Shown one piece after another: positions 23,925 through 33,276 of a DNA stretch of 64,000 bases. The stretch comes from JANXLS01 sp038227045 (GTDB lineage: Bacteria; Planctomycetota; SZUA-567; H5-PLA8). The DNA lies in assembly GCA_038227045.1 (NCBI GenBank), contig JBBRQD010000001.1, positions 124,001-188,000 on the forward strand. Direction: 5' to 3'. The first letter of the stretch is position 1. Every line of letters starts with the position of its first letter. The position numbers and the translations under genes were made by a program. The notes beneath the pieces were generated by a model, which did no database searches, had not been told where the DNA came from, and saw only the letters and a list, made by a program, of their open reading frames with translations.

Positions 23925-25822
23925 TGGAAAAAGATCGATTCATTGCGCTCGCCCAGCGTTATCTCGAAGGCACGCTAGACGAGACTGAAGCCAGCGAACT
24001 GTACGCAGCCATCGCGGCGTCTGGCGAACTGCGCGAACAACTCCGCACGCAGGCCGCGCTGCACGCGGTCATGGCGCGGCGCTTCAAACACGGGAACGTA
24101 TCCGTGGGCCGGCGCGTCCGGGCGGCGCTGCGCGATCCCAATCAGAAAAAGGGCGCGATTACGCGCATTTTGGACAAGCTGGCCCCCAAGCGTCCTAAAA
24201 AAAAAGACTCACTGCTGCAATTCCCCGACAACGCTGACGTGCGCCGTTCACGCCGCACTTTTTTTTTGGCGGCCGCCTCAGTGGTCGTCGCGCTTTTTGG
24301 CGTCGCCTCAATCTATCGTTACATCGCGCACAACCGTTCCGCCAATGAAGATTCGGAATGGGCCTTGCCCGCGACAACGTCGCCGGTCGCCCGCGCAAAA
24401 CCCGAGTCCGGCGTTGCGACCGTCACGCGCAACGGTAAAACGTTGCTCTTGAAAAAAGAACGTCCGATGGTTGAGGGTGATGTCGTTGTCACGTCCGGAT
24501 CGGCGGCGGTTGTGTTGGAATACCCAGACAAGACTACGGTTCGAGTTTCCAATTCTTCCTCCCTTTTTCTGCAGCCCGCCGCATTAAAAAACGAAGCCGG
24601 CATCGCCATCGAATTGACACAAGGCGAACTCGACGCCGATGTCGCGCCGCAGCCCGCCGGACATCCCATGATCGTCACGACGCCACACGGCCGCGCCGCA
24701 ATCGTCGGCACCCGCTTCAAACTTTCCGCGAGCGCCACGCAGTCCAAACTCGATGTCATCGAAGGAAAAGTCCGCTTCAGCAATGCGTTAAAAGCGGAAT
24801 CGGTGCTCGTCGAAAAAGGCCAGTCGGCCGTCCTTTCCCCTGGCGTGCCGCTGGAGGTCGCAGCCTCGGCGCGCGACCCCGCGCTGTGGCCATTCAGCGC
24901 TCAAAGCCCCTGGAATTATCCGCTCGGCTCCGGCGCGAAATTCGCCCCCATCGACTCCCCGCGGTTCGATCCATCCACAGGCGCGGAATTGATCGTCGAA
25001 CACTATGCGATTCCAATCTATATCACGGCATCAAGCGATCCAGAGCGGCTCATTTACCGCAACACAAAAACAGACGCAAAAATGCTGCGCATGCCAGCGG
25101 ACGCAAAGCCCGATCCGTCCGAAATGAAATACATGAATATCGTCGACGAAAGGCATTTCAAAGTCTACGAACTGATCGGGGTGGAGCTGGACGCCGACGG
25201 CTCGATCCATCTCGGCAACAATTCATATTTTAACTCGATTCAATATCTGGGCGTTTACAACGACAACAAGCAGCACGGCACGCGCATCTACGGCGGCTCT
25301 TCGATGGGCGGCATCATTCGCAAAGACGAGCTGCAAAACGGCATTCCCCACGCGCTGGGGGTCGGAGTCGCCATGGCCGCGCTGAACGGCTACGCGCCCG
25401 GCGGCAGGCCCTACGTCTGGCCAGCCAGCAACGCCCTCATGGCGTGGGAATCCATGTATGGAAAGAGCGGCAACCTGCACCTCGGCTCGCTGCTGGCGAT
25501 TTCGCCCGACGTCGATATTCGCAAAATCGGTGTGGGCACATCCGGTCCGGCCTACGAAATCGCGCGCGCGTTGCAAGATTACGGCGCTTATATCGTCGAA
25601 CATTCCACGGAAGCGAGCCACGATTTGAAATTCTATTTCGACCCGGCCACCAAGCCCCAACTTCCAAAAGCGCTGGACGCTCAACTGGCGGTGATCATGA
25701 AATATCTAAAGGTGGTGACAAACAACTCGCCCCAGAACGTCGGAGGCGGCGGAACGCCAAGAAGATCCCTCGCGCCGCCGTTCGCAAAGGAGTTCGCGGA
25801 CAAGTCCGGCGCCGGCGAATAG
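23921..25822 (+). CDS. FecR-like transmembrane anti-sigma factor fused to an exported C-terminal domain
   Basis: A 633-residue protein. The cytoplasmic N-terminus (1-110) begins DRFIALAQRYLEGTLDETEA, an anti-sigma zinc-finger-like helical region without Cys/His ligands. A transmembrane helix follows (about 113-133, FFLAAASVVVALFGVASIY), then a periplasmic FecR domain (about 160-310: EGDVVVTSGSAAVVLEYPD, TTPHGRAAIVGTRF). The last roughly 300 residues (from SPWNYPLGSGAKF at about 328) form an additional domain of the kind seen in secreted proteins, with IPIYITASSDP and ARALQDYGAYIVEH. This domain may sense a ligand or act on polysaccharide; neither is shown. It overlaps the sigma gene by four bases. 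Confidence 0.83.
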   Translation: MMEKDRFIALAQRYLEGTLDETEASELYAAIAASGELREQLRTQAALHAVMARRFKHGNVSVGRRVRAALRDPNQKKGAITRILDKLAPKRPKKKDSLLQFPDNADVRRSRRTFFLAAASVVVALFGVASIYRYIAHNRSANEDSEWALPATTSPVARAKPESGVATVTRNGKTLLLKKERPMVEGDVVVTSGSAAVVLEYPDKTTVRVSNSSSLFLQPAALKNEAGIAIELTQGELDADVAPQPAGHPMIVTTPHGRAAIVGTRFKLSASATQSKLDVIEGKVRFSNALKAESVLVEKGQSAVLSPGVPLEVAASARDPALWPFSAQSPWNYPLGSGAKFAPIDSPRFDPSTGAELIVEHYAIPIYITASSDPERLIYRNTKTDAKMLRMPADAKPDPSEMKYMNIVDERHFKVYELIGVELDADGSIHLGNNSYFNSIQYLGVYNDNKQHGTRIYGGSSMGGIIRKDELQNGIPHALGVGVAMAALNGYAPGGRPYVWPASNALMAWESMYGKSGNLHLGSLLAISPDVDIRKIGVGTSGPAYEIARALQDYGAYIVEHSTEASHDLKFYFDPATKPQLPKALDAQLAVIMKYLKVVTNNSPQNVGGGGTPRRSLAPPFAKEFADKSGAGE

Positions 25823-25930
25823 TTCCAAACAATGTCCACTCAACTTCAATAGAATTCACCCACTCCCACTGCGAACGCAGATCGTTTCTTTGCTCTTGGA
25901 AAAAGCGATTGAGTGGATTAGATTGTCCGC

Positions 25931-27613
25931 ATGAAAATCGCTCTATGTCAGATCAACCCGAAGATCGGCGACTTCGACGGAAACTGCGCACGGATCGAAG
26001 ACGCCGCGAAACGCGCGCGCGCGGCCGGAGCGGATCTCGCCGTGTTTTCCGAGATGTGCGTGATCGGCTACCCGGCCCGGGATCTACTCGAAAAACCCGC
26101 GTTCATCGACGCGCAGGAACTCGCGCTCGGCCGGCTGTGCGCCAATCTCAAAGATGTCGTGCCCTGCATCGTCGGCTGTGTGCGCCGGCGCAACAGCCAC
26201 ATCGGCCGGGCATTGCACAATTCCTGCGCGTTGATCTCCGCCGGCCAAATCCTGGCGTTCGGCGACAAATGTCTTCTGCCAACCTATGACGTCTTCGACG
26301 AGGACCGCTATTTTCAACCCGCCGCCGCGCCCACGCTCGTGGAATTCAACGGCTTCAAAATCGGCCTGACGATCTGCGAAGATTGCTGGAACGACAAGGA
26401 TTATTGGATCGACCGCAAGTACGGTTTTGACCCCGTCGACGATCTCGTGCAACGCGGCGCGGACATCATTGTCAACCTTTCCGCGTCGCCGTTCAACATC
26501 GGCAAGCTCAGCGTCAAAATGTCCATGCTCGGCGCACTGGCGAAAAAACACGCGCGGCCCCTCGTATACGTCAATCAAGTCGGCGGGAACGACGATCTGG
26601 TGTTCGATGGCCGCTCGCTGGCCTTCGCCGCGAACGGCAGCGTGCTGGCCGTGTGCGACGCGTTCGAAGAAAGTGTGCGCGTCGTCGATCTCGGGGCGCT
26701 TGCCGAATCGAAACCGCGCAGGAAAGAATCCACACTTCTCATGCCGGATGCGCGCAACGCGCTGCTCTCCCCCGAAGAAGAAGTGCATCGCGCGCTGGTG
26801 CTCGGCACGCGCGATTATGCCCGCAAATGCGGCTTCAAATCCGCCGTGCTGGGACTTTCGGGCGGCATCGATTCCGCCTTGGTCGCCGCCATCGCCGCGG
26901 AAGCGTTCGGGCCGGAGAACGTCTCCGGAATCGCCATGCCCAGCCGCTACAACTCCGGGCAAAGCCTGATCGACGCGAAAACGTCCGCCGAAAATCTCGG
27001 CATTCATTTTCAAGTAATTCCCATTGAAGACATCGTCGGCGCGTTCTCCACCGCGCTCGCCCCCGCGTTCGCCGGCACCGCGCAGGGCGTCACCGAAGAA
27101 AATATCCAGGCGCGCGTGCGCGGCGTGCTGCTCATGGCCATGTCGAACAAGTTCGGCCACCTGCTGCTGACCACCGGAAACAAGTCCGAACTGGCCACCG
27201 GTTATTGCACGCTTTATGGAGACATGTGCGGCGGGCTGGCGGTCATCAGCGACCTCTACAAAACGATGGTCTACCGCCTCTCGCGCCATCTCAACGCCCT
27301 TAATCCCCACCGTCCGCCGATTCCGGAATCGTCGATCGTCAAAGCGCCAACCGCCGAATTGCGTTTCAATCAGAAGGATCAGGATTCGCTCCCGCCCTAC
27401 GAATTGCTCGACGATATTTTGAAAGCCGTCATCGAGGCACAGCTTGGCCCGGACGATTTAATCGCGCAAGAATTCGACGAGGCGACCGTTAGGAAAGTGC
27501 TGCGGATGATCGATGTCAACGAATACAAGCGCCGTCAGGCCGCACCCGGATTGAAGGTCACAACCAAAGCCTTCGGAAACGGCCGGCGCATCCCCATAGC
27601 CCAAAAAATATGA
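25931..27613 (+). CDS. nadE: glutamine-dependent NAD+ synthetase
   Basis: A 560-residue cytosolic enzyme that amidates nicotinic acid adenine dinucleotide to NAD+, using glutamine. The N-terminal nitrilase/glutaminase domain (1-260) has the triad E41 (FSEMCVIGYP), K113 (GDKCLLPTYDVF) and C152 (CEDCW). The C-terminal synthetase (290-560) has the ATP loop LGLSGGIDSALVAA and TTGNKSELATGYCTLYGDM. Length matches bacterial two-domain NadE. It stands 108 bases past the FecR gene with no obvious ribosome binding site and is probably transcribed separately. Confidence 0.96.
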   Translation: MKIALCQINPKIGDFDGNCARIEDAAKRARAAGADLAVFSEMCVIGYPARDLLEKPAFIDAQELALGRLCANLKDVVPCIVGCVRRRNSHIGRALHNSCALISAGQILAFGDKCLLPTYDVFDEDRYFQPAAAPTLVEFNGFKIGLTICEDCWNDKDYWIDRKYGFDPVDDLVQRGADIIVNLSASPFNIGKLSVKMSMLGALAKKHARPLVYVNQVGGNDDLVFDGRSLAFAANGSVLAVCDAFEESVRVVDLGALAESKPRRKESTLLMPDARNALLSPEEEVHRALVLGTRDYARKCGFKSAVLGLSGGIDSALVAAIAAEAFGPENVSGIAMPSRYNSGQSLIDAKTSAENLGIHFQVIPIEDIVGAFSTALAPAFAGTAQGVTEENIQARVRGVLLMAMSNKFGHLLLTTGNKSELATGYCTLYGDMCGGLAVISDLYKTMVYRLSRHLNALNPHRPPIPESSIVKAPTAELRFNQKDQDSLPPYELLDDILKAVIEAQLGPDDLIAQEFDEATVRKVLRMIDVNEYKRRQAAPGLKVTTKAFGNGRRIPIAQKI

Positions 27614-27710
27614 ATCAATCCGCACACACAACGAACCGCGACCGCACGGGAGTGGCCAGACCAAACTCAATCGATACCAGCGCATTTCGAAACTATCGCG
27701 GCCCTAAAAT

Positions 27711-29549
27711 ATGACCCTCACCGCCGCATCTCCCACCGTTCTCTGGCTCGCGCTCCCCGCGATTGCGGTATTGTTTCTCTTCCGTCTCTTTCGCAGCAAA
27801 CGCAAGCGAGTGCACGCCGGAAGCCTGCTCATCTGGAATCGTCTCGCCGCGCTGCCGGTTTCCGCTCCGCCCAAGCGCGTCGTCTTCGATCTATCGCTGC
27901 TCCTTCAAACGTGTGCGGTGCTGGCGCTCGTCGCCGCGCTTGCGGGCCCCAGCCTCGCGCCGCAAAATTCGCGCGCGCAAACCATTCTGTTCGCGCTCGA
28001 CAATGGAACGCTCGCACGTGCGCGCGACTCCCATGGAACGCCACAATTCGGCGCGATTCTGGACAAATCGAAGGCGCTCATTCAGCGCCTCGATTCAAGC
28101 GCCCAAATTTACCTCGCCAGAACCGCGCCGCTTCCAGCCGTGCTGAATGCCACGCCGCTGAACCCCGCTCAAGCACTCGACCAGATCGGCCAAATCACGC
28201 CAGCGCTTTCCGGTCCCGACAGCGCATCGATCTGGCTCTTCGCCACCGACCGCGCCCGCGCGCTGGCGCCCGGCGCCGCCGCGCAAGCCGCCATCGTGTC
28301 GCTTCAAGCGGAGCCCGCCGAAGCGCGGCGCGTCAATGCGGCCGGCGGTGCGAACAGCGCCGCGCTCTGGCTTCGCACTGCGGCTGCGGAGCAACGCATT
28401 GACAACGTCGCCATCGTCGAAGCCGGCTCGGCAAGCGTCGATTCCAAACAGAACGGCGGACCGCGCGTCCTCATTCGCCTGGCAAATCACGCCAATCAAA
28501 GCGCCGCCGGTTCAGTGCTTTTGGAAGCGTTCGATTCCGCGCCAAGCAATCCGCTCGAACAAAAACAAATCGCGATCGATGCCAATGGAACGGCCGTCGT
28601 CTCATTTCGCATTCCGCGCGAAAACAAAAGCGCGCTGCGCATTTCCTGGCGCAACGCGGCAAATATTCCCGACGCGTTGCCAGAAGACGACAGCGTCGTT
28701 CTGGCGCCACGCCCGGAGCACGCACCGCGCATCCGTTTTCACTCGCCGCAGCCGGCGCTCGAAGAATTGTTCCGAGTTGCATTGAATGCGGAAATCGCCG
28801 CGCCCGATGAAAATGGCGGCACGGCTGCTGCGGCCGATTTGGACGTCTACAACGGCAGCGTCCCGGAGCGCCTTCCCGAGAATTCACGCGCCGCGCTCTT
28901 TGTCGCGCCCGAACGCGGCTTTCGGAGTTACTTCGATGTCGGCGAAAAAACGTTCGTCTGGCCGGCGGTTCAGCGCGGCGAAGACAACCCGCTCAACGCC
29001 GGCATTGCCTCCAGCGAAAACAGCGGAATCCTGATTTCAAAGGCATTTGAAATTCTGCGCACGGGCGACTTCGCGACGCTGCTCAGGGACGCCGCGACAG
29101 GCCGCGCGCTGGCCGCGCGATTCCTCGATGAAAAGGCTCGCCCCTGCTACGTGCTCGCGTTTTCGCCGGGAGACGGTTTCCCCGCCGAACGGCAGCTCGA
29201 TCCGCCGCTCGCCGCGCTGCTGGTGCGCATGACTCTCGAAGCCGCGCGCGCCGGACCCCCTTACGCGCGTATTAAAGCGGCCGATCTCGAAACCGCCCTG
29301 AACCTGCCGCTACCCTTGAACTGGCGTCCCGGCCTGACGGGCGATCCGGCAATCGGCACCGGCGTATTGGACGAACGCGCATCCGATCTGCATATCGATG
29401 CCGGCAGCCCAACGCCAGATTCTGAAATAACGGCGTTTCTGTCGGCTACCGGCAATTCAGCAACCGCGCCATATGACCTCGCGCCGTGGCTCATCGTGCT
29501 GGGATTGCTGCTGGCGTCCGCGGAATTCTTAATTGAGAAAACCGTTTGA
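27711..29549 (+). CDS. BatA-like membrane protein
   Basis: A 612-residue protein with the aerotolerance-regulator N-terminal (BatA, PF07584) pattern: two helices (about 8-24, VLWLALPAIAVLFLFRLF; and 62-84, LLLQTCAVLALVAALAGPSL) flanking the short loop with HAGSLLIWNRL. A periplasmic part of about 500 residues with a von Willebrand-like fold follows, where the MIDAS DxSxS is replaced (FALDNGTLA). A terminal helix (LIVLGLLLASAEFLI) ends the protein. Planctomycetes often have such proteins near MoxR and DUF58 genes; here the DUF58 gene is 19 kb away and MoxR is not in the window. Confidence 0.75.
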   Translation: MTLTAASPTVLWLALPAIAVLFLFRLFRSKRKRVHAGSLLIWNRLAALPVSAPPKRVVFDLSLLLQTCAVLALVAALAGPSLAPQNSRAQTILFALDNGTLARARDSHGTPQFGAILDKSKALIQRLDSSAQIYLARTAPLPAVLNATPLNPAQALDQIGQITPALSGPDSASIWLFATDRARALAPGAAAQAAIVSLQAEPAEARRVNAAGGANSAALWLRTAAAEQRIDNVAIVEAGSASVDSKQNGGPRVLIRLANHANQSAAGSVLLEAFDSAPSNPLEQKQIAIDANGTAVVSFRIPRENKSALRISWRNAANIPDALPEDDSVVLAPRPEHAPRIRFHSPQPALEELFRVALNAEIAAPDENGGTAAAADLDVYNGSVPERLPENSRAALFVAPERGFRSYFDVGEKTFVWPAVQRGEDNPLNAGIASSENSGILISKAFEILRTGDFATLLRDAATGRALAARFLDEKARPCYVLAFSPGDGFPAERQLDPPLAALLVRMTLEAARAGPPYARIKAADLETALNLPLPLNWRPGLTGDPAIGTGVLDERASDLHIDAGSPTPDSEITAFLSATGNSATAPYDLAPWLIVLGLLLASAEFLIEKTV

Positions 29550-29563
29550 TGTGGCACAACCGC

Positions 29564-29863
29564 TCAAAGCTTCGACGCCAATTCGTCCATCTTCGCCGCC
29601 AGCTTGAAATCCAGTTCCGTCACGCCGCCCGCGTCATGCGTGTTCAAGTCGACGACCACTTTGTTGTAAACATTGGACCAGTCCGGATGATGATTCATCC
29701 CTTCGGCACACAGTGCGGCGGCGCTCATGAATCCAAACGCGTGCACGAAATCCGCGAATTTGAATTCGCGATGCAGTTTGCCAGCATGAAATGTCCAGCC
29801 GTTCAGCGACACGAGTTTTTTCGCAATCTCGGCCTCGCTCAATTTCTCTCTTTTATTCGACAT
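29564..29863 (-). CDS. 4a-hydroxytetrahydrobiopterin dehydratase (pterin carbinolamine dehydratase)
   Basis: A 99-residue enzyme of the PCD/DCoH/PhhB family that dehydrates 4a-hydroxytetrahydropterin during recycling of the pterin cofactor. The signature is intact: GMNHHPDWSNVYNKVVV (two adjacent His plus Pro-Asp-Trp) and THDAGGVTELDF. The start at 29863 has AGGAGA about 8 bases upstream; longer starts would overlap the divergent methyltransferase leader. No aromatic amino-acid hydroxylase is in the window, so its partner is unknown. Family length (about 95-115 aa) fits. Confidence 0.93.
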   Translation of the reverse strand: MSNKREKLSEAEIAKKLVSLNGWTFHAGKLHREFKFADFVHAFGFMSAAALCAEGMNHHPDWSNVYNKVVVDLNTHDAGGVTELDFKLAAKMDELASKL

Positions 29864-29909
29864 GTCGGCGTCTCCTTTTAAGATCAATTCCATACTACAG
29901 GAGCCGCGC

Positions 29910-30578
29910 ATGGAAACAATCCCCCCAATTTTCCGCAAAGTCGACGATTTCATCGAAGCGCTTTATACGAAGCAGGACGCCGCGCTGGCGCAAGCCATCC
30001 GCGACTCCGACGCCGCCGGCCTGCCGGAGATTCACGTCTCGCCCAACGAAGGCAAAATCCTGCACATGCTTGCCAAAATCAGCGGCGCGAAACGCATTCT
30101 TGAAATCGGTCTGCTGGGCGGCTACAGCACCATATGGCTGGCGCGGGCGCTGCCCCCGGATGGCCAAATCGTTTCGCTGGAACTCTCCGAACACCATTCC
30201 CAGGTCGCGCGAAAAAACCTCGGCCGCGCGGGCGTTCTCGCGCGCTGCGAAATCCGCGTCGGTCCCGCACTGGAACAGCTCGTCAAAATGCGCGCGGCAG
30301 GCGTTGCGCCATTCGATTTCATTTTCATCGACGCCGACAAAAACAATTATCCAGCGTACTTCGACGAAGCCATGCAACTCGTTCATTCCGGCAGCGTGAT
30401 CGTCGGCGACAACGTCATCCGCAACGGCCGGTTTCTCGATGACGCCGGTTCGGACGCGGACCTGCGCGGTCTGCAAATTTTCAATCGGAAAATGGCCGAA
30501 GATCCGCGCCTGGACAGCATCGCCATACCGCTGATCCGTTCAAAACTCGACGGCATCGCCATCGCACGCGTGAAATGA
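29910..30578 (+). CDS. class I SAM-dependent O-methyltransferase (caffeoyl-CoA type)
   Basis: A 222-residue methyltransferase of the family 3 (CCoAMT-like) group. SAM-binding motif I is LEIGLLGGYSTIWLARAL, with Glu in SLELSEHH as motif II. FDFIFIDADKNNYPAYFD holds the metal-binding Asp pair, and SVIVGDNVIRNG follows. AGGAG lies 8 bases upstream of ATG 29910. Substrates are typically catechol-like compounds; the bacterial one here is unknown. It is divergent from the pterin dehydratase, with 46 bases between starts, so they share a promoter region. Confidence 0.92.
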   Translation: METIPPIFRKVDDFIEALYTKQDAALAQAIRDSDAAGLPEIHVSPNEGKILHMLAKISGAKRILEIGLLGGYSTIWLARALPPDGQIVSLELSEHHSQVARKNLGRAGVLARCEIRVGPALEQLVKMRAAGVAPFDFIFIDADKNNYPAYFDEAMQLVHSGSVIVGDNVIRNGRFLDDAGSDADLRGLQIFNRKMAEDPRLDSIAIPLIRSKLDGIAIARVK

Positions 30579-30702
30579 CGTTCGGAGTTCAGCCTTCAGG
30601 CTGGCAGCCGCCGTGCCGATTTTAAAGAATTGAAATGATTCGCGCTTTTTATCGGATATTGTTGACGTACATACTCGAATTTTTCGGAGAATATTAAACG
30701 GC

Positions 30703-31962
30703 ATGGCTGACGCGCACGAATCCACAGCGGCTATCTCTCTCACCGCGCTGGCCGTTGAAATGGAATTCATCACGCAGCAGGAAGCCCGGCTGACCGAAGC
30801 GCGGTGTGGCGCTTTGAGGCGCGGCGGCATCATGATAACACTCGGCCAGACACTGCTCGAGCGCCGCTTTGTCCAACCGTTTCAAATCAAGTTGCTTATG
30901 AAGGAAGTGGAACGCCGGACGCCGCGCAACAATCCGAACGATGCTCCAAAAGTCAGTTTGCCATTGCGTTCATTAGGCAAATATGAACTTCTCGAAGTGA
31001 TCAGCGAAAAGGCGCACTCGCGCATTATCAAGGCGCGCGACACGGTGCTGGACCGCACGGTCGTCCTGAAAATCCTGCCGAACACATTGAAGAAAGATCC
31101 GCAATGGTCCGAACGATTCCGCCGCGAAACGATGCTCCAGGGCAGGATGACGCATATCAATCTCGTGCAGGCCTACGCGGGGCAGGAGATCGAAGGTTGC
31201 CCGGTGATCACGATGGAGTACGTCGACGGTTCGACCGTCGGCGACCGCATTGAAAACGAAGGCTGTATTCCTGAAAAAGAGACCTGGCTGATCGGCCGCG
31301 AAATCGCCAAGGCGCTGGCATACGCCGCGGGCATGGGCGTCATTCACCGCGATATCAAGCCCGACAATATTATCTGCAGCAAGGGCGGAAAGGTGAAGCT
31401 CATCGACATGGGTTTCTCGAAATCGCTGACGGATACAACACACCTGACCATGGAAGGCACGACGGTCGGCACGCCCTTCTACATTTCACCGGAACAGGCG
31501 CGCAGCACACACGATCTCGATGCGCGCACGGACATTTATTCGCTGGGATGCACGATTTACCACATGCTCACCGGCGCGCCGCCGTTCTGGGGCGACCAGA
31601 TCACCGAAATTATGCTCAAGCATATTGAAGCCAAGCGCCCGGACCCGCGCAGTCTGGTCCCGGAACTTTCCGAGGGCTCCGCAAACCTGGTTATGCGCAT
31701 GATCGCGGCGCGCCCGGAGAAACGCCAGCAAACCGCCGACGAGGTCGTTGCGGAAATCACGGCCCTGCTGCCCACACTGCCGAAACTCTCCGCCGAGTCG
31801 AACATTCAAAGGCCTGTCCGCAAACACAGCGAGATCCTGCGCATACCGGCCCAAGTGCTGCCGCCGTTTGCCGCCGGCGGAAACGATGCATCGCACCGAT
31901 CGCTCTTCAGTCAACAAAACGGCGGAATTTGGAGCCGAATCAAATCGTGGTTGGGGTTTTGA
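30703..31962 (+). CDS. Ser/Thr protein kinase with degenerate glycine loop
   Basis: A 419-residue kinase without a transmembrane helix. An N-terminal segment of about 70 residues (EMEFITQQEARLTEARCGAL, TLGQTLLERRFVQPFQI) resembles short helical domains preceding some planctomycete kinases. The kinase domain (about 92-355) has VLKILP with Lys123, HRDIKPDN (215-222) and GTPFYISPEQA. Two departures stand out: the Gly loop reads VISEKAHSRIIKA, lacking GxGxxG, and DFG is replaced by DMG (235-237). The catalytic Asp and Lys remain, so activity is possible. The C-terminal 60 residues are unstructured. Targets unknown. Confidence 0.88.
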   Translation: MADAHESTAAISLTALAVEMEFITQQEARLTEARCGALRRGGIMITLGQTLLERRFVQPFQIKLLMKEVERRTPRNNPNDAPKVSLPLRSLGKYELLEVISEKAHSRIIKARDTVLDRTVVLKILPNTLKKDPQWSERFRRETMLQGRMTHINLVQAYAGQEIEGCPVITMEYVDGSTVGDRIENEGCIPEKETWLIGREIAKALAYAAGMGVIHRDIKPDNIICSKGGKVKLIDMGFSKSLTDTTHLTMEGTTVGTPFYISPEQARSTHDLDARTDIYSLGCTIYHMLTGAPPFWGDQITEIMLKHIEAKRPDPRSLVPELSEGSANLVMRMIAARPEKRQQTADEVVAEITALLPTLPKLSAESNIQRPVRKHSEILRIPAQVLPPFAAGGNDASHRSLFSQQNGGIWSRIKSWLGF

Positions 31963-31985
31963 CGAGCGACAAGTGCCGGTGAATT

Positions 31986-33251
31986 TCAGGGCGCGATCAC
32001 TTCCGATTCGATCTCTCCATCCGCGACGCGCGTGCGCAGTCTTTCGCCCGGCGAAACCTTCGAAATTGAATCGACCAGCGCACCGTCTTTGGCCCGCCGC
32101 GTCACCGAATAGCCGCGCTCCAGCACTCGGAGCGGCGACAGCGTGTCCAGCTTTCCCGCGAGCGCGCCGGTGCGCTGCTGCAAGCGCTCGACAATTCGCC
32201 CAGGCTGCTGAATCAAGCGTTGCGACAGATCGTCGAGCCGCTGGCGGAGCATCGCGACGCGTTGCTCCGGATGACGCAGCGCATAACTCTGCTCGATCGC
32301 TTCCAACCGCCGGCGCGCCATTTCCATGCGCTTTTCCAGCGCAACCGGCAGCGCCGCGCGCAGATTTCCAAGATGCGCCAGTGTCTCGTTAAAGCGCGGC
32401 ACAACCATTTCACCCGCGTGGCTTGGCGTCGCCGCACGCACGTCGGCGGCAAAATCGGCGATCGTAAAATCAACTTCGTGCCCAACCGCGCTGATGACCG
32501 GAATCGCCGACGCCGCAATCGCGCGCGCCACAATCTCTTCATTGAACGCCCACAGATCTTCGAGCGACCCGCCGCCGCGTCCCACGATCAGCACATCCGG
32601 CCGGTCGTCATGTTGCAGTCGATTCAACGCCTGAATCGCGGCGGCGATCTCTCCTGCCGCGCGCTCGCCTTGCACTTGCACACCCGCGACGATCAACTCG
32701 GCCGGCCAGCGCCCAAAGATCACCTTCAACATGTCTTGAAGCGCCGCGCCCGATGGGCTGGTGACAATGCCAATGCGCCGTGGATAGTTCGGAATCGGGC
32801 GCTTGCGTTCGGGCGCAAACAAGCCTTCCGCGGCGAGCCGTTTCTTCAACTGCTCGAACGCCGCCGCGAGATCGCCTACACCCAGAGGCTCCAGCCGATC
32901 GGCGATGAATTGATAGGTGCCGCGCGGTTCGTAGACCGACAGCCGCCCATGAGCGAGCACTTTTGTGCCATCGGCAGGAATGAATTTCAAGCGCTCGGCG
33001 CTGATCCGCCAAATCACCGACGAAAGCTGAGCGCCGTCGTCCTTGAGCGTAAAATAAATGTGTCCGGAACCATACGCTTTGAAATTTGAAATCTCACCCT
33101 CGACCCACACATTCGGATAGCCGCGCTCAATGCAATCCTTCACGTGCCGCGTCAATTGCGTGACAGTCCAAGCTTGCGGTTTCCCCGTTTTCGGATCGGC
33201 CGGAGGCGCGGCCGGGCGTGTAATTCCGGTATCGAAAAGTCCTCGCTTCAT
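31986..33251 (-). CDS. xseA: exodeoxyribonuclease VII large subunit
   Basis: The 421-residue catalytic subunit of ExoVII, which degrades single-stranded DNA to oligonucleotides. The N-terminal OB-fold (about 28-125) has VWVEGEISNFKAYGSGHIYF. The catalytic part has PRRIGIVTSPSGAALQDML, RPDVLIVGRGGGSLEDLWAF and VISAVGHEVDFTIADFAAD. A coiled-coil (about 295-370) and LRVLERGYSVTR near the end complete the family pattern. It follows ymdB by 25 bases on the same strand. The small subunit XseB, often adjacent, is not downstream here because the kinase gene's 3' end lies 23 bases away. Confidence 0.95.
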   Translation of the reverse strand: MKRGLFDTGITRPAAPPADPKTGKPQAWTVTQLTRHVKDCIERGYPNVWVEGEISNFKAYGSGHIYFTLKDDGAQLSSVIWRISAERLKFIPADGTKVLAHGRLSVYEPRGTYQFIADRLEPLGVGDLAAAFEQLKKRLAAEGLFAPERKRPIPNYPRRIGIVTSPSGAALQDMLKVIFGRWPAELIVAGVQVQGERAAGEIAAAIQALNRLQHDDRPDVLIVGRGGGSLEDLWAFNEEIVARAIAASAIPVISAVGHEVDFTIADFAADVRAATPSHAGEMVVPRFNETLAHLGNLRAALPVALEKRMEMARRRLEAIEQSYALRHPEQRVAMLRQRLDDLSQRLIQQPGRIVERLQQRTGALAGKLDTLSPLRVLERGYSVTRRAKDGALVDSISKVSPGERLRTRVADGEIESEVIAP

Positions 33252-33276
33252 TCGCCGATTTCACCTGTTTTGCGGA

